NCBI GenBank assembly: GCA_964463485.1
Contig: CAYXDO010000005.1
Location: 74,031 to 138,030 of the forward strand
Length of the DNA: 64,000 nt
Direction: 5' to 3'
DNA from: CAYXDO01 sp964463485
GTDB taxonomy: Bacteria; Myxococcota; Kuafuiibacteriia; Kuafuiibacteriales; Kuafuiibacteriaceae
Shown here: piece by piece, positions 53,246 through 63,075 of the stretch
How positions within the stretch are numbered: the stretch's first letter is position 1
Layout: each line of letters opens with the position of its first letter
Translations under genes and position numbers: made by a program
Notes under the pieces: generated by a model
Told to the model about the DNA's origin: nothing
What the model saw: the letters and a program-made list of their open reading frames with translations, nothing else
Database searches by the model: none

Positions 53246-54480
53246 GCCGACCTCACCCGGTCGATCGTCCGAAACACCTGGGCGGGAATGGAAGGTCGAC
53301 CAAGCCGAGCCGCGTCCTCCAAGACATCGGCGATCTGGCGGGCCGCCGGTCCATCACGTCTCAGGCTGCGGCGAACGTACTCTTCGCGAGCGGCCCGGGA
53401 CTCGTCAGCGAAGGAACCCAGCAAATGAGCGACCTGAGGAGCGAGCGGCTCCGACCAACTCAGCGGACGACCGATCCCCAGGTCGACGTAGTCATGTGCG
53501 TACCCATGTCCGGGCATTTCCACGACTCCGACGGGTCGATCGACGAGGCCGGCCTCGAGCCCGATCGTCGAGGAGAGGACGACGACCGCGCGGCAATTCA
53601 GGATCAGGGGAAAGAGCTCGTATTTGTTCGCGTCGATGACTCTCTGGCCGGCGAAGGGCCGCGTTTCGAGGATTTGGACGAAGTCACTGGGATCTTCGGC
53701 AGGGTGGAGGCGGAGCCCGATTCTTAGGTTGGGGTCGTCTTCGAGCAAGGGCCGCACGCCGTCCAAGAATCGTCCGAAGAGCTCGATGCGTTCGCGCGTC
53801 GTACAGAAGCCCTGCATGTCGACCAGATTCGAAAAATAGCCGAGCAGTGTCTTGCCCTCGAGCTCGAGCTTCTTCGCCAACTCCGCCGCGGCGGTTCGAT
53901 ACGGCGCCGGGTCGAAGTCATCGAACCGCGGGCAACCCGTGACTCGGATCCGCGAGCGAGGCGTTCCGCGCGTCTCGAAGTGCTCGGCGCTCGTCTCCCC
54001 CCACACGGCCACGAAGTGGGCGCCCCCGCGACCATAGAACTGAGTCTCGTCCTCCTGAGGCATCGAGAATCGAACCCCCTCTTGCGCGAGCACAAAAGGG
54101 ACGCCGTGGCCGAGGAGCCCCTGAGCGAGGTCGAGATACGGGTAGGCGTGATCGTTCATCAGGAGCACCACGTCGCTTCCGAGGAGGACGTCTTTGGAGA
54201 GGAGCTCCAGCACGCGCCACACTACCTTACGCGCCACGCGGGACCGAAGCCGATCACGGCCGGAATCCGCGCGAGCTCCTTTTTCGCGCCGCACGCGCGG
54301 CATGACTCGCCGAACCTCGAACCCATCGGCCATCAACAACTCAGTGGGGGTCGACGTGCCGCGGAGCTCACACAGCGACAAGACGGTGACCCGATGGCCG
54401 CGGGCGAGCAACTCCCGCCCGACCGGGCGTGCGATGCCGGCGTGGTGGCGATCGTTGGAGATGATGAGGGTCGCGCGCAC
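53242..54480 (-). CDS. GT-B transferase, CDP-glycerol glycerophosphotransferase-like
   Basis: 412 residues from a GTG (54480); a TTG at 54516 is the only longer start. The C-terminal half (LGYFSNLVDMQGF, GLRLHPAEDPSDFVQI, VVVLSSTIGLEAGLVDRPVGVVEM) resembles the donor-binding half of UDP-GlcNAc 2-epimerase-like GT-B proteins and CDP-glycerol glycerophosphotransferases. The exact reaction is unclear. It is coupled to the GT4 gene and divergent from another GT4 gene, consistent with a polysaccharide locus. Confidence 0.75.
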   Translation of the reverse strand: MRATLIISNDRHHAGIARPVGRELLARGHRVTVLSLCELRGTSTPTELLMADGFEVRRVMPRVRREKGARADSGRDRLRSRVARKVVWRVLELLSKDVLLGSDVVLLMNDHAYPYLDLAQGLLGHGVPFVLAQEGVRFSMPQEDETQFYGRGGAHFVAVWGETSAEHFETRGTPRSRIRVTGCPRFDDFDPAPYRTAAAELAKKLELEGKTLLGYFSNLVDMQGFCTTRERIELFGRFLDGVRPLLEDDPNLRIGLRLHPAEDPSDFVQILETRPFAGQRVIDANKYELFPLILNCRAVVVLSSTIGLEAGLVDRPVGVVEMPGHGYAHDYVDLGIGRPLSWSEPLAPQVAHLLGSFADESRAAREEYVRRSLRRDGPAARQIADVLEDAARLGRPSIPAQVFRTIDRVRSA

Positions 54481-54568
54481 GCGGGTCCGGGTAGCCAATC
54501 GAGGGAAGCTTTGCAAGCGGGATGCACCGAGTTGCGGTCTCGGGATCGCTGTGGCACAAGCCTGCGCG

Positions 54569-56179
54569 ATGGCGTCTAGCTCGCTGCTCGCGGATCCCCC
54601 AGCGAGACACGGGTCCGCGGAGGTTCAATCGAGTGCTTCTCCGAGGCGCCCTCATGAGTTCGTCGCGTGGGGATCGATCGAGGGGCTACAGAGGGTGCTG
54701 CAGGCGTTCGAACGGGTCATCGCCACGGAGCCCGCGCGATTGTGTCTCGTTGGTCCAGGAGCGAAGTCTTTTTCGCACGGAAAGACGGAGCTCCGAACCG
54801 CTGAGTCACTGGAGAGCGCGTGGCAGCCGCCGCCGGATGTGCTCGTGATTCCCGACGCCATCGACGACGCCAACCCAGCCGTGCGGCGCGCGGCAAGAGA
54901 GGGCATTCAAATCATCGCGTTCGACCCCGGCCGGCACTCGAGGCTGCTCCGCCCCGGAGCTCGCGACTGGGTCGTGTCGAAAGACCCCACGAGCCTGGCA
55001 CACGCCATGCTGAGCGCGTTGCGAGCGAAGCACGGCGGGCGCCCTGCCGTTCGGAGCGAGCTCGGCCCCAAGAGTCTCTTGATTTTTCGTACGGCGCTCG
55101 GCCAGGGTGGAGCCGATCGAGTGACGATCACACTCCTTCAGAAGCTCGACCGATCGAAGCTCCGACCTACCCTCATACTCATGAAGGGAGGCGGGCCCTA
55201 CGAGACCGAAGTCCCGACGGACGTACCGGTGGTGAGACTCGGCGAGGCGAGTCTGTGGTCGACTCTTCCGAAGTTGGTGCGCGTTCTTGCGGACACCAAG
55301 CCGGACATCGTCTTCGCGATTGGCGGAGGCGAGAGTATCGTGGCGGTCCTCGCGCACGAGCTGACCGGAAGGAAGTCACGACTTGTGCTCTCCGAACGAA
55401 ACATCGTTTGGAACGGAGGACGATCCGCGGGGCGAGCGCTTCAGGTCGCACTCAAGCGCGCGCTCTACCCGCGCGCCGCGCTCTTGACGGCGGTCTCCGA
55501 CGGAGTCCGCGACGATTTCGTGGCTCGCGTGCGGCTCGACCCGTCGACGGTCGAGGTCGTCTTCAATCCCATGGTCGATGAAGGGATCGACGAGCTGGCC
55601 CGCGCCCCCGTTTCCCACCCTTGGTTCGGCGCGGGACCCGAAGGCATCCCGGTGATCCTGGGTTGCGGGCGACTCATCCCCCAGAAAGGCTTCGACGTCT
55701 TGATTCGCGCGTTCGCGGAGGTCCGTAAGCAGCGGCGCGCCAGGTTGGTCATCTTGGGCGAGGGAGCTCATCGCAACGAGCTGATGGACCTCGCGAAGTC
55801 TCTCTCCATCGCGGATGACGTCGACCTTCCGGGCTTCGACAAGAACCCGTTCAAGTATATGGCGCGCGCTGCCGTCTTCGTGCTCTCGAGCTACAACGAG
55901 GGTCTCCCTGGCGCGCTCATTCAGGCGATGGCGAGTCGCGCTCCAGTGATTTCGACCCGATGCCCGTCGGGACCCGACGAGATCATCTCGCAGCCCGGCG
56001 AGAACGGGATCCTCGTACCCATGGGTCATGTCGCGCTCATGGCCGAGGCGATCTCGCTGTTGATGTCGGACGAGGCGCTCCGAGTCCGGATGGCCGAGGC
56101 CGGACGTTTGGCCGTGCAACGCTTCGAGGTGAAGAGGGCGATCGAGGCTTACGAGCGGGCTCTTCTCGGAGACTCATGA
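54569..56179 (+). CDS. GT4 glycosyltransferase with an N-terminal extra domain
   Basis: 536 residues. Residues of about 165-530 are a complete GT4 enzyme: GQGGADRVTITLL (acceptor domain), ILGCGRLIPQKGFDVLIRAF and PGALIQAMASRAPVISTRCPSGPDEI (donor domain with EX7E region). The first 160 residues form an added alpha/beta domain (LCLVGPGAKSF, VLVIPDAIDDANPAV, IIAFDPGRHSRLL) reminiscent of receiver-like or response domains but lacking a clear phospho-Asp. The start at 54569 is tentative; a GTG at 54551 is possible. Its stop overlaps the next glycosyltransferase. Confidence 0.82.
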   Translation: MASSSLLADPPARHGSAEVQSSASPRRPHEFVAWGSIEGLQRVLQAFERVIATEPARLCLVGPGAKSFSHGKTELRTAESLESAWQPPPDVLVIPDAIDDANPAVRRAAREGIQIIAFDPGRHSRLLRPGARDWVVSKDPTSLAHAMLSALRAKHGGRPAVRSELGPKSLLIFRTALGQGGADRVTITLLQKLDRSKLRPTLILMKGGGPYETEVPTDVPVVRLGEASLWSTLPKLVRVLADTKPDIVFAIGGGESIVAVLAHELTGRKSRLVLSERNIVWNGGRSAGRALQVALKRALYPRAALLTAVSDGVRDDFVARVRLDPSTVEVVFNPMVDEGIDELARAPVSHPWFGAGPEGIPVILGCGRLIPQKGFDVLIRAFAEVRKQRRARLVILGEGAHRNELMDLAKSLSIADDVDLPGFDKNPFKYMARAAVFVLSSYNEGLPGALIQAMASRAPVISTRCPSGPDEIISQPGENGILVPMGHVALMAEAISLLMSDEALRVRMAEAGRLAVQRFEVKRAIEAYERALLGDS

Positions 56180-57348
56180 AGGCTCGGTCCAGGCGGGTCG
56201 TGATCGTCACGACGGTTCCGGAGACTCTCCCGTTCATGCGCGCGCAGATCTCCGAGTTGGAGCGCGCGGGTTTCGAGGTCCACTGCGTGAGCTCGCCTGG
56301 GGAGCTCCTCGAGCGATTTGCCGAGAGCTCGAAGGTGAGAGTTCATGGGGTGCGGATGGAGCGAAGGATCGACCCGCTCTCCGATTTGCGGGCGCTTCGA
56401 GAGTTGGTGCGCCTCCTGCGCGAGCTCGAGCCGGTGCTCGTGCACAGCTCCACACCCAAGGGAGGGTTGCTCGGGACCACGGCGGCGACGATCGTGAGGG
56501 CGCCGCGACGCCTCTATCACATGCGAGGCTTGCCGATGGACACGGCGAAGGGTCTGAACAAGGCCATTCTCTGGAGCACCGAAGCGCTCTCCTGCGCGCT
56601 GGCCCACCGAGTCATCGCGGTGGGTAAATCCGTCCGTGACCATGCGGTCGCGCGGAGAATTTGTGCAGAAGGCAAAATCACGATCTTGGCGGGCGGCAGT
56701 GGCCAGGGGGTCGACGCGGGCGGTAGGTTCGATCCGGACCGCTTCTCGGCCGAGTCAAAGGCTGACATTCGGGCACGGCTGAGTATCCCGGCGACGGCGA
56801 TCGTGGTGGGTTTCGTCGGGCGCCTGGTCTCCGAAAAAGGTATTCCCGAGCTCCACGCGGCCTGGAGCCGCCTTCGGGAGCGTCATACGAACCTGGAGCT
56901 CCTGTTGGTGGGTCCACCCGAGCCGAGGGATCCAGTGCCGCCCGAGGTCCTCGCGTCGCTCCAGAGTGACCCTCGAGTCCATCTGACCGGCCACGTCCTG
57001 GACCCAGCGGAGTACATGTCGATCATGGATTTGTTGGTCCTGCCAACTCATCGAGAGGGGTTTCCGAACGTGCCGCTGGAGGCCGCCGCGATGAGACTGC
57101 CGGTGGTCGCTTCGGACATCGCGGCGTGTCGAGAGGCTGTCGCTCACGGAGTCACCGGGCGGTTGTTCCCAACCAAGGATTCCGTTGCGCTCGAGCGAGC
57201 CATCGAACGATACGCAACAAACGAGGTCTTGCGCCGCGAGCACGGCGCGCGAGGACGCGAGCGGGTGCTCGCGGAATTCAGCGCGGCTCGGAGCGCCGAG
57301 GCCCTGCTGGTCGAGTATCGGCGTTTGCTCTCGGAGATCGGACTGTAG
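56176..57348 (+). CDS. GT4-family glycosyltransferase
   Basis: 390 residues, starting in an ATGA overlap with the previous glycosyltransferase. It has IVTTVPETLPFMRAQISELE at the N-terminus, YHMRGLPMD, VGFVGRLVSEKGIPELHAAW and PTHREGFPNVPLEAAAMRLP, close to the WcaI/CapM type of GT4 enzymes used for capsule or O-antigen assembly. Co-translation with its neighbour implies successive sugar additions to one glycan. Confidence 0.9.
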   Translation: MKARSRRVVIVTTVPETLPFMRAQISELERAGFEVHCVSSPGELLERFAESSKVRVHGVRMERRIDPLSDLRALRELVRLLRELEPVLVHSSTPKGGLLGTTAATIVRAPRRLYHMRGLPMDTAKGLNKAILWSTEALSCALAHRVIAVGKSVRDHAVARRICAEGKITILAGGSGQGVDAGGRFDPDRFSAESKADIRARLSIPATAIVVGFVGRLVSEKGIPELHAAWSRLRERHTNLELLLVGPPEPRDPVPPEVLASLQSDPRVHLTGHVLDPAEYMSIMDLLVLPTHREGFPNVPLEAAAMRLPVVASDIAACREAVAHGVTGRLFPTKDSVALERAIERYATNEVLRREHGARGRERVLAEFSAARSAEALLVEYRRLLSEIGL

Positions 57349-57464
57349 CCCGAGGAAATCGAACGCCGTCCGTCTCCGTTCCTTGCTGCACTTTTCGGTC
57401 GGCCGCGCTATTGGATGCGGACCGCGCCCGGTGGACTGCTCATCGGCCGGTGAAGGAGTGTCGC

Positions 57465-59432
57465 ATGAGAGTTGGTGTCATTGGTTCTGGGTCCATTGGA
57501 CCCGACCTGGCGTATGGGTTCGTGTCGGCGTTGTCGAAGGACCCTCTGGCCCGAGTCTACTTGGTAGACATCAAGCAGGAGGCCCTCGATCAGGGTGTGC
57601 AGAGAATCAAAGGCTACGTGACCAAGGGCGTCCAGCGCGGCAAGCTCGATCAGAGAGCGGCCAAGGCGGTCGAGAGCTGCCTGGTGCCCACGCTGAAGCT
57701 GAAGGACCTCGCGGAGTGTGAGTACGTTCTCGAAGCTGCTTCGGAGGACCTCGGCGTGAAGCGACGCATTCTGGCGCAGCTCGAGGGCATCGTTCGTCCG
57801 GACTGCTTGATCGGGTTCGCGACCTCTGGACTTCCACGTGCGCAAATCGCCATCGAGGCCCGGCATCCCGGTCGATGTTTCGTGAATCATCCCTTCTTCC
57901 CGGCGTGGCGATCGCTCCCCATCGAGGTCGTGAGCTCTGGGTACCCAGAGCTCGAGCAGCGGATGCTGGAGACCTTGAGGAAGCTTGGAAAGGTGCCCAT
58001 CTCGACCGCCGACGTTCCGTGCTTCGCCGCGGACGACATCTTCTGCAACTACATCAGCGAGGCCGCCCGGATCGTCGAAGAGGGTTGGGCGACGCCCGCT
58101 CAGGTCGACAAGATCGTCAACGACGCCATTGGCGGGGGTGGTCCTTTCAACGTCATGGACGCGACCCGGGGCAATCTGCTCACCGTCCACTGCCAGGAGC
58201 TGATGCTCCAAGCACCCACCGGAAGCGCGTGGTTCACGCCGCCAGCGCTGCTGCGTAAGCAAGGCAACTCACCCTGGTTGGACAAGAAGGGTGGCGCGGA
58301 CCCATCGCACGACGACGCAATCAAACAGCGCGTGCTCGATCGAATTCTCGCCGTGTTGTTCGCTCGAGCCTGCTTCGTGGTCGACCGCGGGATCTGCGAG
58401 CCTGCTGAATTGAACTGGATGACCCGAATGGCGCTGGGATTCTCGAAGGGATTGCTGGAGCTGGCCGGCGAGCTCGGCGCGGAGCGCGTGCATACGCTGT
58501 GTTCGACCTACGCGGCGACTCACCCGGGCTTCGAAGTGCCACGCAGCATTGCGCTGAAGTCGCTGCCGAGCTTCGACGCGAACGTCCGAGCGGAGATCAT
58601 CGACGGGATCGCGGTGCTCCGGGTGTTCCGACCCGAGGTGAAAAACGCGCTCTCGGCGCGCACCATCCAGGAGCTCGCGCGTGCGATGGACGCGTTGATC
58701 GCCGACTCTTCCGTCAAAGGAATCGTATTCACGAGTTACGACGGATCGCTCGCGGGTGCAGACATCTTGGAGCTCGCCGCGCTGCCAGACGCCAAGGCCT
58801 GCGAGAAGATTTGCCTCGACAGTCATCGAGTCTTCGAGCGGATCTCCAAGAGCCCCAAGCCCGTGGTCGCCGCGCTGAACGGACCCGTGATGGGCGGCGG
58901 TGCAGAGATTTCGATGGCGTGTCACGCCCGTGTGGTCGGCAACAACCTTCTCCTGAGTCAGCCGGAGGTGAATTTGGGTATCATTCCTGGGTATGGCGGA
59001 ACTCAGCGGCTTCCAAGGCTGATCGGGTTCGAGCGAGCCTTCGAGCTCTTGCGGACGGGCCGAGCCGTGGGGGCTAGGGAGGCTTGCGAATGGGGTTGGG
59101 CTCGAGGTGCTCCGGAGGACGATCCTGTGAGGGCTGCCCGGGCGTTGATCAAGCAGGTGCTCGCGGGAGAGGCCAAGCTCCCCCGCATGGACGAGGCACC
59201 GATGAACGTTCCCTCTGTCCTGCCCAAAGTCGACGTCGCCCATCGGTCGCTCGCGATCGACGCGATCTTGGTAGACGTCCTTCGAACGGGGCTCGCGAAG
59301 CCGCTGTCGGAGGGGTTGGCGGTGGAAGCGAAGGGCTTCGGCCGATGCCGCGGAACCGTCGACATGGACATCGGGATGAAGAATTTCATGCAGAACGGTC
59401 CGCGTGTGCCGGCCGCTTTTCTCCACGAGTGA
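57465..59432 (+). CDS. FadN-like 3-hydroxyacyl-CoA dehydrogenase/enoyl-CoA hydratase
   Basis: 655 residues. Residues 1-370 are the NAD-dependent 3-hydroxyacyl-CoA dehydrogenase (GSGSIG at 7-12, NHPFFP with His142). Residues of about 395-600 are an enoyl-CoA hydratase with both catalytic Glu in GGGAEISMACHAR and QPEVNLGIIPGYGGTQRL. This order, dehydrogenase first, is that of FadN rather than FadB. It carries out two steps of beta-oxidation. The ATG at 57465 has a good ribosome-binding site (gaaggag). A thiolase gene follows 10 bp later. Confidence 0.9.
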   Translation: MRVGVIGSGSIGPDLAYGFVSALSKDPLARVYLVDIKQEALDQGVQRIKGYVTKGVQRGKLDQRAAKAVESCLVPTLKLKDLAECEYVLEAASEDLGVKRRILAQLEGIVRPDCLIGFATSGLPRAQIAIEARHPGRCFVNHPFFPAWRSLPIEVVSSGYPELEQRMLETLRKLGKVPISTADVPCFAADDIFCNYISEAARIVEEGWATPAQVDKIVNDAIGGGGPFNVMDATRGNLLTVHCQELMLQAPTGSAWFTPPALLRKQGNSPWLDKKGGADPSHDDAIKQRVLDRILAVLFARACFVVDRGICEPAELNWMTRMALGFSKGLLELAGELGAERVHTLCSTYAATHPGFEVPRSIALKSLPSFDANVRAEIIDGIAVLRVFRPEVKNALSARTIQELARAMDALIADSSVKGIVFTSYDGSLAGADILELAALPDAKACEKICLDSHRVFERISKSPKPVVAALNGPVMGGGAEISMACHARVVGNNLLLSQPEVNLGIIPGYGGTQRLPRLIGFERAFELLRTGRAVGAREACEWGWARGAPEDDPVRAARALIKQVLAGEAKLPRMDEAPMNVPSVLPKVDVAHRSLAIDAILVDVLRTGLAKPLSEGLAVEAKGFGRCRGTVDMDIGMKNFMQNGPRVPAAFLHE

Positions 59433-59442
59433 GGAACAATCG

Positions 59443-60723
59443 ATGAGTAAAGACACGATCGTCATTCTCGACGGCGGCCGACGCACTCCGAGGGCGGATA
59501 TTCTGATCAACAATCGGGAGCCCGGGTTGTTCTCGCGTTTCTCCACGACTCAGCTCGGCGGCTTTGCGATCGAAGGTGCGCTCGCGAGCACCGGCATCGA
59601 CAAGGCGCTCATTGGACACACCGTGATGGGTATGGCTCAGCACAGCCATAGGGACTCGATCTACGGAGCCCGCGGCATGGGTTGGCGCGGAGGACTCGAC
59701 AGAAGTGTCCCGGCGCTCACGGTCGCTCGGATCTGCGGGAGCGGTGCCGAAGCCATCGCAGTGGGTGCCGAGATGATTCTCGCCGGCTTGCGCCACGACA
59801 AGAAGCGACCCTTTTCGGTCGTCGGTGGGGCGGAGAGCATGCAATATCCCTTCGCCCTCTACAACCATCGAGGGAAGAGGGTCGGGGAGTCCGTGCAAAA
59901 ATACGGACCTATCGACGCCAAGTCCCTCCCAGCGGGCACTCACCTGCAGGACGTGCTGCTGATGAGCCTGTACGACCCCTCGGCGAAGATGGCGATGGCC
60001 AACACCGCCGAGGAGCTCGCGAGGAGGTACAAAATCACCCGCGAGGAGGCCGACGTCTTTGGCTTTCGGTCTCAGACTCTGGCCAAGGAGGCTCGGGATG
60101 CGGGTTGGTTCAAAGAGGAGACTCGGCCGGTCCGGGTGGCGCTCGACGGCGCGGCGGAGCCGTTCGAGGTCGTCAACGACACGCACATCTTGGACGAGGC
60201 TTCCCTCGCCAAGATGAGTCGCTTGCCTGCGGCCTTCGAGGCGGGCGGGATCGTGACCGCGGGGAACGCGAGCGCGGTGGTCGACGGCGCCGCCGCCATG
60301 ATCATCGGGAAGCTCTCCGACGTGGAGGCTCACGGCGGCAGGCCGCTCGCCCGCCTCGCGGGGGTGGGGGTCGCGGCGTGCGAGCCCGCGATCATGGGTT
60401 GGGGGCCAGTGCCGGCGACCGAGCACGCGCTCTCGGCCGCGGGGATCGACGGCAAGTCGATCGACCACGTGGAGTTGAATGAGGCCTTTGCGCCCCAGGC
60501 GCTCGCCGTGATTCGTGACTTTGCCAAGATGGGTATCGAGCCGGAGAAAGTGAATCCGATGGGCGGCGCCATCGCGTTGGGTCACCCCCTCGGAGCCACC
60601 GGCGCGATCCTCACGCTCACTTGCGCGTATGCGTTGCGGCGCACGAAGAAGCGATATGGGTTGGTGACGATGTGCATCGGCGGAGGTCAAGGCATCGCGC
60701 TGGTGCTCGAGTCGGTGGCGTAG
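59443..60723 (+). CDS. Acetyl-CoA acyltransferase (thiolase)
   Basis: 426 residues. It cleaves 3-ketoacyl-CoA in the last step of beta-oxidation. Catalytic residues are Cys98 (ARICGSG), His in NEAFAPQ region, GGAIALGHPLGATGA and Cys in TMCIGGGQG. The start at 59443 has gaggaa just upstream. Together with the preceding FadN-like gene it forms a compact beta-oxidation operon. Its stop abuts, without gap, the stop of the convergent downstream gene. Confidence 0.95.
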   Translation: MSKDTIVILDGGRRTPRADILINNREPGLFSRFSTTQLGGFAIEGALASTGIDKALIGHTVMGMAQHSHRDSIYGARGMGWRGGLDRSVPALTVARICGSGAEAIAVGAEMILAGLRHDKKRPFSVVGGAESMQYPFALYNHRGKRVGESVQKYGPIDAKSLPAGTHLQDVLLMSLYDPSAKMAMANTAEELARRYKITREEADVFGFRSQTLAKEARDAGWFKEETRPVRVALDGAAEPFEVVNDTHILDEASLAKMSRLPAAFEAGGIVTAGNASAVVDGAAAMIIGKLSDVEAHGGRPLARLAGVGVAACEPAIMGWGPVPATEHALSAAGIDGKSIDHVELNEAFAPQALAVIRDFAKMGIEPEKVNPMGGAIALGHPLGATGAILTLTCAYALRRTKKRYGLVTMCIGGGQGIALVLESVA

Positions 60724-61578
60724 TCACTTCCTGGAGGTGCTGGCGAGCTCGACGCTGGTCTCGGTGACAGACCCATCCTGTGAGATTTGAAAAAGCTGAA
60801 CAGCAGAGGCACCACCACCTTCCTGACTCGTGTCGACGCGAGCGACGATGATCTTTCGGTTGGCGACCTCGACGAGCTCCGAGAAGCTCACGGACTCCTG
60901 CCAGTCTTTGGACTCGGGACCGCGGTAATTTCCGATGGTCGACAACAACTTGGGAGTCTTGCCTTCGGAGACGGAAAGGAGCGAGAGAAAGCGGGTCGAC
61001 GCGTCTTTGGTGGCCGTGCTCAGTCCGTAGGTGGCGATGTGCAGCGGAAGCTCCGGACCCACGCGCAGGACCTCGAGCCGGGCGAGTCCGTCAGCAGGAG
61101 TGAGCGCCGCGCGGGGGCAAGCCGATGAGTCGCCGCCGGGACAGACTTCATCGAAGACCGCTTGGGCCACCGCGGTGGTCGTGAGTTCGTCGGCCCGCTG
61201 CGTTTTCGGTCGGGTGAGTTTCTGAGTGGCGTACAGCGCGTTGGAGTCGGAGCAGGGACCCAAGACGACGGCATCCTGCACGGTTCTTCCGGCGTTCGAC
61301 CGTGACCCAGGGCGAACGGCTGCCCGCGGAAATTTCTTGGGAGACTCCGAGTTGCCGGCGGAGCTCAAGCCAAACCACTCGCGAGCGGCCAGGTGTTTGG
61401 CGATCTTCTCGAGGCGCTGACCATCGACCTTCTCGAGTCGCGGGAAGCCTTCATCCTCGGCAACCAGTACGACTTCCTTGTCGAAACAGATCGCAACGGA
61501 CAGCAGCTCGGGTTCGCCTGCGGCAGCATGGGAGGCGGCGAGACCGAAAAACGTGAACGCGATGAAGGAGGTTCTCAC
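60724..61578 (-). CDS. Secreted protein of unknown function
   Basis: 284 residues from a GTG that begins a typical signal peptide (RTSFIAFTFFGLAASHAAAG); an ATG at 61614 would add 12 residues. The mature part has a mixed alpha/beta composition with two Cys pairs (VAICFDKE, LGPCSDSN, VCPGGDSSACP). I do not recognise a family. It is divergent from the symporter gene. Confidence 0.65.
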   Translation of the reverse strand: MRTSFIAFTFFGLAASHAAAGEPELLSVAICFDKEVVLVAEDEGFPRLEKVDGQRLEKIAKHLAAREWFGLSSAGNSESPKKFPRAAVRPGSRSNAGRTVQDAVVLGPCSDSNALYATQKLTRPKTQRADELTTTAVAQAVFDEVCPGGDSSACPRAALTPADGLARLEVLRVGPELPLHIATYGLSTATKDASTRFLSLLSVSEGKTPKLLSTIGNYRGPESKDWQESVSFSELVEVANRKIIVARVDTSQEGGGASAVQLFQISQDGSVTETSVELASTSRK

Positions 61579-61663
61579 CGTTGCAATCTGACACCGCCGC
61601 GTCGGCCGGTCCATCGGGACCTGGCGGATTGACGCGCTGCGAGGAGCACGCGAAGGGTCGACG

Positions 61664-62947
61664 ATGGCAGAGAGTACCGAGCCGACCCCCGAAGCGCCCA
61701 CGAGCGCGAGGAGCCTGCTGATCGGCTTTGGCGCCGGCGTGGCCCTCGGCTCGGCGTTGAATTGGCTCGGCAAGGACGCCGCGTGGATCGAGCCCTTGCT
61801 CGACGGGCTCTTGCTCCCGATTGGTCAACTCTTCCTGCGCTCGTTGTTCATGCTCGTCTTGCCGATGTTGTTCTCGGCCATCGTCGTGGGCATCGCGGAG
61901 CTCGACGTTCGTTCGCTCGGCAAGCTCGGGCTGAAGACGCTCGGGTTGGCAACTGTCTTCTCGACCATAGCCGTAGTGATCGGGCTGGTGATGGTGAACT
62001 CGGTGGGGCCCGGACGTGGGTTGGACGATTCGGTCCGGTCACTCGGAGACGCGAGCGCCCAAATTCCTAGCGCGCCTGCTTCCGGCAGTGGGTTGCAGAA
62101 CGCGGTGCTCGCGCTGGTCCCGGACAATCCGGTCAAAGCCGCGGCAAACGGGGACATGCTCGGCATGATCGTATTTTCGATTTTGTTTGGAATCGGCGCT
62201 TCGTTCGCGAAGTCCGACGCCGTGAGTCAGCTCGTCGAGACCATTCGCGGCCTTTATGACGTCTCGATGCGTTTGGTGAGTATGGTCCTCAAGCTCGCCC
62301 CGTTGGGAGTGGGCGCGCTCGTCTGCGTGATGACCGCGCGAGCTGGGTTCGAGGTGTTCCGCGCGCTCGGGAGCTTCGTCTTGGTCGTGCTGAGTGGTCT
62401 GTTGATTCACTCGATCGTCACCTACTCGGCGGCCGTGTGGCTGCTCGGCGGTATGGCGCCGTGGACCTTCTTCCGGGGCTCGCGGCTGGCGATCGTCACG
62501 GCGTTCGCGACGGCCTCCTCGAACGCGACCCTCCCGACGTCGTTGATCGTGGCGGAGCGCGACCTCGGGCTCCCGAAAAAAATCTCGAGGTTCGTGCTGA
62601 CGGCGGGTGCAAGCATGAATCAGAACGGGACCGCGCTCTTCGAAGGGGTCACCGTGCTCTTTCTCGCCCAAGTCTACGGCGTGGACCTGAGCCTCGGGCA
62701 ACAGCTCGGCGTGATGCTCACGTGTGTGCTAGCCGGAATCGGGACCGCGGGCGTGCCCGCCGGATCCCTGCCGGTCATCGCGATGATCTTGCAGAGAAAC
62801 GGGATTCCGGCAGAGGGGCTTGGCCTTATTCTGGGGGTCGATCGCTTTCTGGACATGTGTCGAACGACCGTAAACGTCGCGGGCGACTTGGCGATCGCCG
62901 CGGCCGTGGCGCGATCCGATTCTGCGGCTGATCAACAAACGTCGTGA
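61664..62947 (+). CDS. Dicarboxylate/amino acid:cation symporter
   Basis: 427 residues, about eight transmembrane segments with two re-entrant loops. Family landmarks are ATASSNATLPTSL (HP1), MNQNGTALFEG (the NMDGT-like sodium site), AGIGTAGVPAGSL (HP2) and DRFLDMCRTTVNVAGD, all of the DAACS/GltP family that imports glutamate, aspartate or C4-dicarboxylates with Na+ or H+. Asn in place of Asp in the NMDGT motif could alter coupling. It seems to stand as a single gene. Confidence 0.93.
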   Translation: MAESTEPTPEAPTSARSLLIGFGAGVALGSALNWLGKDAAWIEPLLDGLLLPIGQLFLRSLFMLVLPMLFSAIVVGIAELDVRSLGKLGLKTLGLATVFSTIAVVIGLVMVNSVGPGRGLDDSVRSLGDASAQIPSAPASGSGLQNAVLALVPDNPVKAAANGDMLGMIVFSILFGIGASFAKSDAVSQLVETIRGLYDVSMRLVSMVLKLAPLGVGALVCVMTARAGFEVFRALGSFVLVVLSGLLIHSIVTYSAAVWLLGGMAPWTFFRGSRLAIVTAFATASSNATLPTSLIVAERDLGLPKKISRFVLTAGASMNQNGTALFEGVTVLFLAQVYGVDLSLGQQLGVMLTCVLAGIGTAGVPAGSLPVIAMILQRNGIPAEGLGLILGVDRFLDMCRTTVNVAGDLAIAAAVARSDSAADQQTS

Positions 62948-63075
62948 GGACGAGCAAAGCGCGTTGTCCGGACAGGTTGCTTGGGCCGCGAGCAAGTTGT
63001 CGCGTTTGCGGACAATCTGATCGGCTGGTCGACCGGGGTGGGGGCTGGTACGACTGTTGCTCTGTTGTCACACCG

